NCBI GenBank assembly: GCA_049322695.1
Contig: JBMORW010000014.1
Span: 42,639 to 106,638, forward strand
Reading direction: 5' to 3'
DNA: 64,000 nt
From: CALGKJ01 sp049322695
GTDB taxonomy: Bacteria > Bacillota > Clostridia > Lutisporales > Lutisporaceae
The translations under genes and the position numbers were made by a program. The notes beneath the pieces are model-generated. The model was given only the letters and a program-made list of their open reading frames with translations. It ran no database searches and was not told where the DNA came from. Positions 36,430-45,877 of this stretch are shown piece after piece. The first letter of the stretch is position 1, and each line of letters begins with the position of its first letter.

Positions 36430-37422
36430 TTATTTCATGCTACCCTGTGCAATATATGATGTAATCCCTTGAATGATTTCATAAGAAAGATTTTCTTCAT
36501 AATTTGCTGCTTCATGTATATGCGTGGATAGCTTATTTAAGCTATCCTTTGTGAACCCGGTTATATGGTATTTTATGATAAGATTTTTAATAGCTAGCCA
36601 TTTTGAACATGCCTGTTCTAACTTGTCTGCATACAGCTTTAATTCTTCAACATTGTACTTATTACCTAAATGCAAAAAAACACTTGCATTTTTTTTGCGT
36701 CCCCATCCAATACTGTAAAGTGTCATTAGGAAGGGAGAAAACTCTATATTGGGAAATTCCTCAAACTCTTTATCAATAGAATCAGAGTTTTTTATTTCTT
36801 CAGCCAATTTCCGCATATTTGCAAAATCACTATTCCCATTAATACCAATAAGAGGCTTATTGGCGCAGCTTAAAATAATCTTACTCCAATCTTCATTGTC
36901 CATATCATCCAAAAATGCAAATGTAATTACTTTCCCAAATTCTTTTTTATAGTTTTCTATTGGCAGCCTTACTCTCCTCAACTCAAAGTATGGATCTGTG
37001 CAAACTATATAATCTTCTTCAATATCTACAGCTAAGCAGTAGTGTGCAATATCATGCTTCTGATACGCAGGATTCCAATTACACCAAAAACCATTTATGT
37101 AAATTGCCACCGGTCTACCTTCTGAAGTTTCCCTTTTAATAATGCTTAAATTTTCTTCAAACTGCTGTACATATTGTGTAATCCTTATTCCTAGATAATG
37201 TTCTAACAGAAATGCTTTTTCCAAAACGGCAATTCCGTTTCTACATGTGCTTATTCTATGTCCAAGCAATTTATATCTATCATTAGAGGCAGAAAATCCA
37301 AAGTCCCATGAATATGCGTGCATTAATATGTATTCTCGTTTTAGCCATATAGCGATTGATGCATATATATCCTCAAGACAATTTCTATGAGGTTCATGAA
37401 ATGGTTCTATATCTATTCTCAT
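36430..37422 (-). CDS. BtrH-like protein
   Basis: 330 residues. EPFHEPHRNCLEDIYASIAI provides the N-terminal cysteine in the place expected for BtrH/C39-like papain-fold acyltransferases. RPVAIYINGFWCNWNP, the downstream HDIAHYCLAVDI and VCTDPYF give the histidine and aspartate positions. The C-terminal third is helical. It is more canonical than the copy at 34067. AAAGGG precedes the ATG. It probably transfers or releases a carrier-bound acyl group. Its place just downstream of the KS-ACP-C gene supports that. Confidence 0.65.
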   Translation of the reverse strand: MRIDIEPFHEPHRNCLEDIYASIAIWLKREYILMHAYSWDFGFSASNDRYKLLGHRISTCRNGIAVLEKAFLLEHYLGIRITQYVQQFEENLSIIKRETSEGRPVAIYINGFWCNWNPAYQKHDIAHYCLAVDIEEDYIVCTDPYFELRRVRLPIENYKKEFGKVITFAFLDDMDNEDWSKIILSCANKPLIGINGNSDFANMRKLAEEIKNSDSIDKEFEEFPNIEFSPFLMTLYSIGWGRKKNASVFLHLGNKYNVEELKLYADKLEQACSKWLAIKNLIIKYHITGFTKDSLNKLSTHIHEAANYEENLSYEIIQGITSYIAQGSMK

Positions 37423-37479
37423 AATAACACCCTTTATTTGATTTTTTACTGGAAACCTTTAGCTTACTTGATGTGTTTA

Positions 37480-40400
37480 TTAGAAACTAAATTCTGTATC
37501 TGGAAGATCAATATCGTCAACTATTTTTTGTGGTATTAGTTTCAATTCTTTTACAAGCATATTACTTTCGCTCACTATCTTCTCTAGGATAAATATATAA
37601 TCTTCTACCAATCCATAAACAGTATCGTTTTTGTAGAGGCCACTTCGGTAATTCACGTTTATCAGCACCTCAGACGGAGCTCTATAGATATCCCACACAA
37701 TATCATTTTGCATAACTCTATTTTTCATATAGTATGGTGTAAATTCTAAATCTGCAAAATACAATTTGGGAACTTCAATATAAATCATATTGAATGTTAA
37801 GTTTAGTAGTGAACCCAAGAATGTGCCTGTTTTTTCTGCCAGTAATTCAATAGGATAACTCTGGTTTTCATAGATACCTAACAGCTTAGCTTTAACATCA
37901 AACAGAATTTCAAAAATTGCTTTTTCTGGATTTACAAAATTTCTAAATGGGACAACATTCGATATTAATCCAATTATGTTCCAAGTACTTGCATCTTCAC
38001 GTCCTGATACATTTAATCCAATAACGATATCCTCGCAATAGCAATACTTATGAATCAATATGTTATAACAAGAAAATAATATTTCGAACATTGAAATATT
38101 ATTCTTTCTGGCAAAAGCATCAATTTTCTTTAATAGTGCGGCATCTATATTTTTTGTTACTATACTGCTACTATAATCGCCTTTATGAAGTTCACAGCTA
38201 TGGTCATAAGGCAGTTTTGTGGTTGAGCATTTACTACTGAACATATCTAGCCAGTATTTTTCCATCCTGTTTATTCTCTCTGGATTGTTTTGTATCGCTA
38301 CATATTCCTTATATTGCAGGGCTAAATCAGTCAATGGCGTTCCCATGTATAAGTCCGAGAACTCCTTTATAATAATATTGGTTGATACTCCATCGCTTAT
38401 AATATGATGAACATCTATTACAAATAAATACTTATCCTTCGCTAGTTTGACTAACCGGTACCGTATTGGTGGCTGCTTTGCCAAATCAAAGGGCTGGATA
38501 AAATCTTTAATGAGAGAGTCAATATTGCCATCCTCTGAGATACTCATTTCGAAATCAAGTATTACCTCTTGATTTACTTTTTGCATAGGTTCATTTTTTA
38601 TCATATGAAATGTAGTCCGCAGTGTTTCATGTCTTTGGGTTAACTGGAACAGCGCTTTCTTGAGTTTTTCAATATCCAGCTTACCTTTGATAATAGCTGC
38701 ATAAGGCATGTTATAACTTAGACTGTTGTTATTCATTTTGCTGTTAAAGAAAATTCTTTTTTGCTGATACGCCATAGGATAATATTGACTGCTCTCTAAT
38801 TTAACAGAATCCTCTTTTTTTCGCTTACTATAATAAGTAAAAGCAATATTATCAATTAACTGTTTAATAGATTTTTCTTCAATTATTTGAACGAGCTTTA
38901 TTGAAATATCCAATTTTTCATTAATTTCTGTTACTATATTCATTGCATGTATAGAATCTCCGCCTAGTTGAAAGAAGGAACTGGATAAATCAATCTGATC
39001 ATATCCTAAAACAGCTTTTATTAACCCTACGATTATTCCTTCAAGAGAGTCCCTATCAAGCAAATCATTTGATGGTATATTTTCCTCATGCAAATTCTCT
39101 GCTGCATCCTCATTTTTCTTTAGAGCTATTTTGTTCTTTATCTGAGGGATTGTTATCCAATGTCTTTTTTTCTCAAAAGGATAAGGAACAAGATTAACTT
39201 TCTTGCAAGCGACATTTTGGTAAAAATTTTTCCACTCTACATTTTTACCATCTAAAAAGTCGAGTAAAGCAGCTCTTTTATTAATAAACTCATTACTTAA
39301 TTCTCTCATTGAGTTATTGACAATATCAACTGCAGTCAACTCTCCAAAGTAATAAGCCTTCAGATTACTAATAAGTTGTTCCATATTATAAGCAATAGTA
39401 GCAAATCTATATTTGTAGTGGTTTCTTCCTACATTGGATGTAAAACATACATCTTCAAAATTAAGACTTCTATTATCTCCTAAGTAATCAATATATAGTT
39501 TTGTAATGCTTTTTAATGTCGCTATATTCTTTGCAGAAATGGTAAAAACGAGTGGTATTTTATCCTCAAAGTAACTTCTATTGAACTGTGGTGCTTCTTC
39601 TATAACAATGTGACAGTTTGTACCGCTGAACCCAAAAGAGCTTACCCCGCATACCCTTTTCCCTCGGTCTATATTCCATTCACATAGCTTGTTTGAAATA
39701 TAGATAGCCGAATTGCAAAAATCTATGTGTCTGTTTGGCCGCTTAAAGTTAATTGTTGGGACCAGCATTTTATTATGCAAGCACAATACCGCTTTTATAA
39801 AACCAATGATGCCGGCTGCTCCATCCAAATGTCCAAGGTTAGATTTAACACTGCCAATAGCGCAGAATTGCTTTTTATCTGTGTATTGAGAAAACGCTTT
39901 ATTCAAAGCAGCTATTTCAATAGGGTCACCAAGTTTTGTTCCAGTACCATGTGCCTCTATATAAGAAATTTGCTCGATTTGTACTCCAGCTTTTTCCCAT
40001 GCTTTTATTATTACTTTCTCTTGAGCAACTGGATTTGGTGCAGAAATACCTATTGAACTTCCATCATGATTCACAGCGTTTCCCTTTACCACTCCATAAA
40101 TATTATCTTTATCTTCTAGAGCTTTATGAAGGGGCTTCAGGAAAACCAATCCAACTCCTTCACCTGACCCCGTGCCATCTGAATCATCGTCAAAGGATCT
40201 TGTCCTCCCATTTGAAGATTCAACGCCAACTTTTACTTTTCTAAATGGTAATATATGAAGCTGAATTCCGCCTGCAATTGCATAATCACATTCTTGGTTT
40301 CTAATTGCTTCACAAGCCATATGAACTGCTACTAGTGACGAAGAGCAAACAGTATTAATCAACATATTAGGCCCAGTTAAATCCAGCATATGTGATATTC

Positions 40401-40887
40401 TTCCCGTAATAATAGGAGGGCAATTTCCCGGAACAGCAATAGAAATAAATGATGGATTCACCTCATGTATCATATTTCTATAATCACTTTCACTGACATA
40501 ACCAGCATAAACACCTGTACTCGTTCCCTTAATCTTTTCTTTAGTATATCCTGCATCTTCTATTACCTGCCATGCTGACTCTAAGAATAAACGCTGATTA
40601 GGATCCATATATTGGGCATCATTTGGAGGAATGTTGAAAAACTCATTGTCAAAATAATCTATGTTATCCAGGTAGGCTCCAACTTCATAGCTGGTTTTAT
40701 CTATATCTTTTCCAATAAAATTCAGATATTGTTCAACATCTACCCTTCTATTGACAGGTATTTCGCCTATAAAATCCCTACCTTCTTTTAAAGCATTCCA
40801 GAATTCACTCACACTGTTTACTCCGGGTAGTTTCACTGCTATTCCAATAACTGCTATATCATTATTTAAGTTTTGTCTATTTTCCAT
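37480..40887 (-). CDS. AT-less PKS-NRPS protein: KS-ACP-C
   Basis: 1135 residues from the ATG at 40887 (AAGGG eight bases upstream; a GTG three codons earlier is less likely). KS about 10-430 with the cysteine in TVCSSSLVA (about 181), EAHGTGT and SNLGHLDGAAG, complete. A linker without acyltransferase, ketoreductase or dehydratase follows. The carrier serine lies in LGGDSIHAM near 655. A condensation domain follows from about 700 with VHHIISDGVS. The protein ends VDDIDLPDTEFSF, a tail similar to that of the free C-domain protein at 57.6 kb. Extender units must come from a trans acyltransferase, and none is visible here. It would extend an acyl chain by two carbons and pass it to an amine. 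Confidence 0.9.
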   Translation of the reverse strand: MENRQNLNNDIAVIGIAVKLPGVNSVSEFWNALKEGRDFIGEIPVNRRVDVEQYLNFIGKDIDKTSYEVGAYLDNIDYFDNEFFNIPPNDAQYMDPNQRLFLESAWQVIEDAGYTKEKIKGTSTGVYAGYVSESDYRNMIHEVNPSFISIAVPGNCPPIITGRISHMLDLTGPNMLINTVCSSSLVAVHMACEAIRNQECDYAIAGGIQLHILPFRKVKVGVESSNGRTRSFDDDSDGTGSGEGVGLVFLKPLHKALEDKDNIYGVVKGNAVNHDGSSIGISAPNPVAQEKVIIKAWEKAGVQIEQISYIEAHGTGTKLGDPIEIAALNKAFSQYTDKKQFCAIGSVKSNLGHLDGAAGIIGFIKAVLCLHNKMLVPTINFKRPNRHIDFCNSAIYISNKLCEWNIDRGKRVCGVSSFGFSGTNCHIVIEEAPQFNRSYFEDKIPLVFTISAKNIATLKSITKLYIDYLGDNRSLNFEDVCFTSNVGRNHYKYRFATIAYNMEQLISNLKAYYFGELTAVDIVNNSMRELSNEFINKRAALLDFLDGKNVEWKNFYQNVACKKVNLVPYPFEKKRHWITIPQIKNKIALKKNEDAAENLHEENIPSNDLLDRDSLEGIIVGLIKAVLGYDQIDLSSSFFQLGGDSIHAMNIVTEINEKLDISIKLVQIIEEKSIKQLIDNIAFTYYSKRKKEDSVKLESSQYYPMAYQQKRIFFNSKMNNNSLSYNMPYAAIIKGKLDIEKLKKALFQLTQRHETLRTTFHMIKNEPMQKVNQEVILDFEMSISEDGNIDSLIKDFIQPFDLAKQPPIRYRLVKLAKDKYLFVIDVHHIISDGVSTNIIIKEFSDLYMGTPLTDLALQYKEYVAIQNNPERINRMEKYWLDMFSSKCSTTKLPYDHSCELHKGDYSSSIVTKNIDAALLKKIDAFARKNNISMFEILFSCYNILIHKYCYCEDIVIGLNVSGREDASTWNIIGLISNVVPFRNFVNPEKAIFEILFDVKAKLLGIYENQSYPIELLAEKTGTFLGSLLNLTFNMIYIEVPKLYFADLEFTPYYMKNRVMQNDIVWDIYRAPSEVLINVNYRSGLYKNDTVYGLVEDYIFILEKIVSESNMLVKELKLIPQKIVDDIDLPDTEFSF

Positions 40888-40924
40888 AGATAACACCCTT
40901 CACTGCTTATAAGTATAATGTTTT

Positions 40925-41950
40925 TTAAAACGAACCAATAACATCTACAATTTCACTCATTACACTTTTCTGTTTTGCTGATAGCAATAGCCCGCTGCTA
41001 ATTATCCTGTCTATCACTTTTTCATTGCCCATACACGAGCCAATTAGCATTTTCATTAAATAGTTATTCCAATCTTTGATTAATGCTTCAACAGCTTTGG
41101 TTAACTGCTCTTTCTTACTTGAATCAATATATTGACAATCAGATATAAATCTCAATAGATAATTATTAGCGAATGAAAAACGAACTTTAAAAAGGTAAAA
41201 CAACTCATTAAACTCTGTCTTCGCTTCATCCAAATCAGCACTTTTCAAAAGCTCCATGTCTTTTATACATTGTTCAAAAGCCTTAATACCTATAATACCA
41301 TCTTCATCATCAGTCATATTTAGAAAGCTCTTCAGATTATGTATTATTTTATTGAAAATATATTCTTTGCTTAATTGCTTATATGGACCAAAATCAAACC
41401 ATATGCTTGCATAAGCATTTTCTAAAACAGTTTCATATGTCAGTTCTGATTTGTAGTAGGGTATAGGATTCTGCATATCATCATAAACATAAGAATCATA
41501 GATAAATATTTTCTCATTTTTACTGTCAAACCCGTGTACAATGATTGCATGCATTGCATCCACATCTACCAAATGTGAGGGTGGTGTTTGATATTTTAAG
41601 CATTTTGAATTTAGGATGAGTATAATTGGATTATCACTATCTATAGCCTTTGTTAATACTTCGATAAATGTCATTGATTTTGAATTATACTCAATCATTG
41701 CAAGTGCATTTATCTCTTTTGCATAGTTACGGACAATAGTATCATAGTTATTAACAACTACTTTTCTATGTAACTGTATATCAATACCAGTACAGCTCCT
41801 TGAATAACTGCATCTCAATCCATCTGATAAGAAAAAGATCTCATACTCTTCAAGATCATTGCAGTAGTACTTAGTAGCGTCACTGATATTTGTATATAGG
41901 CAATTGGAGCCGGCTGTCAATTTTAGTTCTTTTTTTATATAGCTTTCCAT
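40925..41950 (-). CDS. BtrH-like protein
   Basis: 341 residues. The third BtrH-type protein. It carries an N-terminal cysteine region (SNCLYTNISDATKYY, FFLSDGLRCSY), PIILILNSKC, then DVDAMHAIIVHGFDSKNEKIF with the conserved histidine and IYDSYVYDD. The C-terminal 150 residues are helical. It lies directly upstream of the KS-ACP-C gene and downstream of a half-C/carrier protein, so action on chains bound to those carriers is likely. The copies differ strongly from each other, which argues against recent duplication. Confidence 0.62.
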   Translation of the reverse strand: MESYIKKELKLTAGSNCLYTNISDATKYYCNDLEEYEIFFLSDGLRCSYSRSCTGIDIQLHRKVVVNNYDTIVRNYAKEINALAMIEYNSKSMTFIEVLTKAIDSDNPIILILNSKCLKYQTPPSHLVDVDAMHAIIVHGFDSKNEKIFIYDSYVYDDMQNPIPYYKSELTYETVLENAYASIWFDFGPYKQLSKEYIFNKIIHNLKSFLNMTDDEDGIIGIKAFEQCIKDMELLKSADLDEAKTEFNELFYLFKVRFSFANNYLLRFISDCQYIDSSKKEQLTKAVEALIKDWNNYLMKMLIGSCMGNEKVIDRIISSGLLLSAKQKSVMSEIVDVIGSF

Positions 41951-41977
41951 ACATATACCCTAATCCTTTTTCGTTAA

Positions 41978-42949
41978 CTAGTTTGCTGTACAAATGTTTT
42001 GCATAAATTCTTCCAATTTAAAGTCCTTACCCAATTTTTTATTTATTATCGAAATAAGTATCGCTAAATCAAGAGAGTTTGTGATATTCTCCAGAAACTC
42101 ATCATTTAGCAAATCGTAAAAGTTTTCATCTAGCATTTTCTGATTCTTTTCTAGAAGCTCATCAAGTTTTTTTGATAAAATTTCTTCAGAAGTCATACTT
42201 AAACTACTACTTGTACAAATTTTGAAACTATCTCCATAATCATATTCAAGCTTAGCTATGTGCTCACATATCTCATCTATACCTATTTCACGATTATTAA
42301 AAAACAAGATTATACATTGAATCATGCTTGTCCATATATGCTTTACCACTTTATTTATACCTTTGAAACCTTTTAGAGCAACACTGCATCTTAAGTTTTT
42401 TTCACCGACATATATTTTAAAAAATGTATTATTCGACATGCAATATTTATTGTTATGGATTCCATCAAAAGCTAAAACAATGCTATTATCAAAATCTGCT
42501 TTGCTGTTTGCTTCTAATAGCTCTTTAATAGGATAACTCGCATATTTATATCCATTCTCAATGGTCGTCAAATTATCAATGATAAGTGTCTTAAATGTTT
42601 TTTTATTATCTAATTTGACTCTGATAGGTATAAGAGTATTAGTATCGCACTCCTTTAAAGACGGTATAAATAACACAAAGTCTTTACATTTCGTAATACA
42701 ATAAAGCACACAGCTAAATGCTGAAAAAAGCATAATAAAAACAGCATGTTGCGACTTCGCCAGTTTATTAAGCTTGTCTGTCTCATCTGTGGGAAAATCA
42801 AAATACAGTTTTATACTTTTATCCTTATTTTCTCCCTTTGAAAGTCCAATAAAACTATACTCACCCGAAAGGTTTTCCATCCAATAGTTTTTCAAAATTT
42901 GATTATCAGAACTTACTTGTAATGCACAGGAGTTTCTATTTTTATCCAT
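41978..42949 (-). CDS. Half condensation domain plus carrier-like domain
   Basis: 323 residues from the ATG at 42949, preceded by AAGGGTGAGG. The upstream ATG at 42973 has no Shine-Dalgarno. Residues about 20-250 match only the C-terminal lobe of an NRPS condensation domain (SQHAVFIMLFSAFSCVLY, LFIPSL, YASYPIKELLEANSKADFDNSIVLAFD). The HHXXXDG lobe is absent. The end (NFYDLLNDEF, NITNSLDLAIL) looks like a carrier domain whose serine could be in NSLDL. It therefore cannot catalyse peptide-bond formation alone. It may recruit a partner or be structural. The N-terminal part of the fusion protein at 51857 has the same half-domain design. Confidence 0.6.
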   Translation of the reverse strand: MDKNRNSCALQVSSDNQILKNYWMENLSGEYSFIGLSKGENKDKSIKLYFDFPTDETDKLNKLAKSQHAVFIMLFSAFSCVLYCITKCKDFVLFIPSLKECDTNTLIPIRVKLDNKKTFKTLIIDNLTTIENGYKYASYPIKELLEANSKADFDNSIVLAFDGIHNNKYCMSNNTFFKIYVGEKNLRCSVALKGFKGINKVVKHIWTSMIQCIILFFNNREIGIDEICEHIAKLEYDYGDSFKICTSSSLSMTSEEILSKKLDELLEKNQKMLDENFYDLLNDEFLENITNSLDLAILISIINKKLGKDFKLEEFMQNICTAN

Positions 42950-42976
42950 AACCTCACCCTTATAATCAATCATGAG

Positions 42977-43813
42977 TTATATTTCAAATATTTGAAGACT
43001 CGGATAACGCTCAAATATGTAACTACAGTATTCCTCTTTTGAAAGTGCATGAAAAGCCTCCACATGTGACCAAGGGAAAACATTTGTCAGACCTTTTTTC
43101 TCTCTCATCTTGTTTTCCTTAATAATTGCTTTGATGTAACTTGCATTTGTCTTAATACATGAATGCGCCCTATACTCAGAAAGACTTTTTGATAATGTCC
43201 AAAAATCAAAATTTTCCAATTGCGATTTATACTTTTTTAAAAGCTTATTTTTCCTTTCAATCTCATTGGATATATTTATGATGAGATTGGTTTCAGCTGG
43301 TGACCATATTTCGTAACCTAAAACAGAAATATCATTGTAGGTAATTTTATTTAGTGCATTAGCCAAAAGAATGTTTGCTGAGAAATGATCAACATGAGAA
43401 TCTCCTAGGTGCGGTAAATAAATCAAATCAATAAAATTTTCAGCAATGATATCTGCTAACCTGTTTATAATGACACTGTTGATATCTATAGCCTGATCTT
43501 TTAAACCGAAAAAAAAATACTTTGCAACCCCACATTCCTTCAGTACTTCTATGGCTTCATTGTACCGTTGTTCAGAAATAATATTTTGATCATTATTTCC
43601 ACCCTTCTCACCATTCGTCAAGTACAAAACTGATACAAAATCATTCTCATCAATATGCTTGCATAAAGTACCACCACACCCCAATATTTCATCATCAGGA
43701 TGCGGTGCTATAATTAATACTTTTTGTCCTTTCGGCTTCACTAAATATTTGATATCACTGGTACTATTTTTGAATTCACTATGAATAATGCTATAATTTA
43801 TGTCTATGTTCAT
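42977..43813 (-). CDS. PIG-L (LmbE) family deacetylase
   Basis: 278 residues. The zinc site is formed by APHPDDE near residue 38 and HVDH near 140. AAGGAAG lies nine bases before the ATG. Family enzymes remove acetyl from N-acetylglucosaminyl conjugates, as BshB, MshB and teicoplanin-type deacetylases do. The gene follows a GT4 glycosyltransferase by 15 bases, the same pairing as bacillithiol BshA/BshB. Together they would place a GlcNAc on an acceptor and then expose its amine. Confidence 0.85.
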   Translation of the reverse strand: MNIDINYSIIHSEFKNSTSDIKYLVKPKGQKVLIIAPHPDDEILGCGGTLCKHIDENDFVSVLYLTNGEKGGNNDQNIISEQRYNEAIEVLKECGVAKYFFFGLKDQAIDINSVIINRLADIIAENFIDLIYLPHLGDSHVDHFSANILLANALNKITYNDISVLGYEIWSPAETNLIINISNEIERKNKLLKKYKSQLENFDFWTLSKSLSEYRAHSCIKTNASYIKAIIKENKMREKKGLTNVFPWSHVEAFHALSKEEYCSYIFERYPSLQIFEI

Positions 43814-43828
43814 CTAAATCATCTTCCT

Positions 43829-44995
43829 TCAACATTTCTCTGAATGTTTTGCTATATTTTTGTAATAGCCAATTAAGGTTTTAATTTGTATTTCTAACTG
43901 GTGGTTTTTACTCCATTTTATACAGTTTTGTCTTAACAGGTTGTATTGAATGTCATCTAACAGCAAAGATTCCATAGCTCGAGCATATTCTTCAATATCC
44001 TTTAACGGAACTTTAATACCAGTAATACCATCTTTATGCCACTCATCAATCCCCTCTATGCTGAATGCAACAACTGGAACGCCGTAAGAAACTGCTTCAG
44101 CTCCGCTAAACCCGTATGTTTCATGCCCTACTGACGGGAATGCCATAATTCTTGCTCGTTTCAGATATTCAAACAATTCTTCTTGCGCTAAATGTCCTAC
44201 AAACTTAACTTTGTCATGAATACCAAGATTTTTTGCTAGTTTTACATACTCCTTATAACTATGCTTATCACTAGTACCGGCTATTATCATATTCCAATCA
44301 CTTGTTGATATCCTAGCTGCAGCCTTCAATAAATAGTCTATACCCTTTTGGGGTATTAACCTTCCAGCGAATAATATAGTCTTACTTTCTGAGCTGTAAT
44401 AATCTTTTGGTCCACTAATAAAGGGTGGGAGTTTATATAATTTAGATTCTTCCATGCCCATATTCTGCAGTATTTTATGAATATTGCTTGAGAAATAGAA
44501 TAAAGCGTCATAGCTTTTAAGTGATTGAAGGTACTTTGTATATCCTTCATAATGACTTAACTCAATGCAGTTCGACTTAACGCACTCAATATTCAATGGA
44601 GTCTCACAGTAGACATTTTCTCCATGCATCAAATATTTGGGACATATAATTGAGCTATAATCATGAATCGTTCTCACTTTTACTCTATTTTTACAAGCCT
44701 CATAGAAGCTTTTATGTTTTCCTGTTTCATTGAAAACATAGTTTGTGTATACATCATCAAAATGAATGATATCAGGATCAATCACTTTGTTTACCAGGTC
44801 ATTTACCGTATCTTCTTCCAAAATATATATTTTTTCATTTTCGCCTATTGAATTTTTATTTGGAAAGTTATTTTCCTCATAAGCAATATAATACTGCTCA
44901 ATACCATATGATTTAAGATATTCATTTTGTTTTTTGAGGTAAAAGAAAGATCCGTATATATCAGATACAGTATGCACAAAATGTAGTATTTTCAA
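43829..44995 (-). CDS. GT4-family glycosyltransferase
   Basis: 388 residues from a TTG at 44995; AGGGTG lies five bases upstream. The C-terminal nucleotide-sugar domain shows FAGRLIPQKGIDYLL near 205 and the EX7E-type region HETYGFSGAEAVSYGVP near 295. GT4 enzymes are retaining. Coupling with the PIG-L deacetylase suggests GlcNAc as donor sugar. The N-terminal acceptor domain contains a cysteine cluster (CPKYLMHGENVYC, CVKSNC) that may bind metal. The acceptor is unknown. Confidence 0.85.
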   Translation of the reverse strand: MKILHFVHTVSDIYGSFFYLKKQNEYLKSYGIEQYYIAYEENNFPNKNSIGENEKIYILEEDTVNDLVNKVIDPDIIHFDDVYTNYVFNETGKHKSFYEACKNRVKVRTIHDYSSIICPKYLMHGENVYCETPLNIECVKSNCIELSHYEGYTKYLQSLKSYDALFYFSSNIHKILQNMGMEESKLYKLPPFISGPKDYYSSESKTILFAGRLIPQKGIDYLLKAAARISTSDWNMIIAGTSDKHSYKEYVKLAKNLGIHDKVKFVGHLAQEELFEYLKRARIMAFPSVGHETYGFSGAEAVSYGVPVVAFSIEGIDEWHKDGITGIKVPLKDIEEYARAMESLLLDDIQYNLLRQNCIKWSKNHQLEIQIKTLIGYYKNIAKHSEKC

Positions 44996-45004
44996 ATCAT
45001 CACC

Positions 45005-45835
45005 CTATATTTCATTTATTATTTTTCTCATATTATTATACTCGTTATGATTAATACAGGTATTGCATGGGTAGGTATCATAGGAGCGTTCTTCACCAAA
45101 CTCATGCCTGAAGTCATGACATTTTGGGGTTCCATCACATTTTATCATCGCTATGTCATCGTTATGTATATAATATGTATAACCATTTTTAAAGTAGTCA
45201 CATACAAAATCTCTTCTTTGATTTTCCATTATAAACTTCCATCTGTTAAAGTATTCCTCCGGTGGTAGGAAGCTTGCTTTTTGCAAAGTATCATAATCAA
45301 TCGTTTTAGAAATAAGCTTTCCCTTTATGCTGCATGGGAAAATATGGAGTCTTTGGTTAAATGACTTGCTCTGCAAATAATTGATAAAGTCATTCATTTC
45401 CTCCATGGTTTGTCCTAAATAAACACTTTGAATTTCTGCATTATAATAGAAAATGTTGTTCAAAATGGTTTCTACCTGATTTTTATTTAAGTGTCTGAAA
45501 GAGTTCATACTTTTTGTATGACCATCCAAAGAAACTACACATCTTATCTTGGTGCTTTCTCCCAAAACATCCCTTAAAAGCAACCCGTTCGTTAGTATCT
45601 CAATTCTATAACCTTCCTCAGCTCTTCTTTCCAAATAATTGATTATATCTCTATATAATGTTATTTCTCCCCTGCACTCTACCCTAATGCACGTGTCATC
45701 CCTTTGAAATTTACTAAAAACCCTGTTTAACGATGCAATTACTTTTTCTTGTTCAACAACATATTCCGGTTTATCGCAATACCAGCACCGTAGATTGCAT
45801 TTGCCCAAAAAGACGATACCCCTAAATTTACGCAT
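45005..45835 (-). CDS. Radical-SAM protein with C-terminal cysteine cluster
   Basis: 276 residues. KCNLRCWYCDKPE near residue 12 gives the CX3CX2C motif. The C-terminus contains CDYFKNG, KCDGTPKCHD and PCNTCINH, enough cysteines for an auxiliary SPASM/twitch-like cluster. There is no cobalamin domain. AAGGAGG precedes the ATG. SPASM-type enzymes modify peptides or amino-acid residues, or oxidise alcohols. Here the substrate may be a carrier-bound aminoacyl group or an aminocyclitol. It sits between the GT4 and chorismatase-like genes. Confidence 0.8.
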   Translation of the reverse strand: MRKFRGIVFLGKCNLRCWYCDKPEYVVEQEKVIASLNRVFSKFQRDDTCIRVECRGEITLYRDIINYLERRAEEGYRIEILTNGLLLRDVLGESTKIRCVVSLDGHTKSMNSFRHLNKNQVETILNNIFYYNAEIQSVYLGQTMEEMNDFINYLQSKSFNQRLHIFPCSIKGKLISKTIDYDTLQKASFLPPEEYFNRWKFIMENQRRDFVCDYFKNGYTYYIHNDDIAMIKCDGTPKCHDFRHEFGEERSYDTYPCNTCINHNEYNNMRKIINEI

Positions 45836-45877
45836 AGACCCTCCTTAAAATAATACAGTCTAAGGATATTTCACCTT

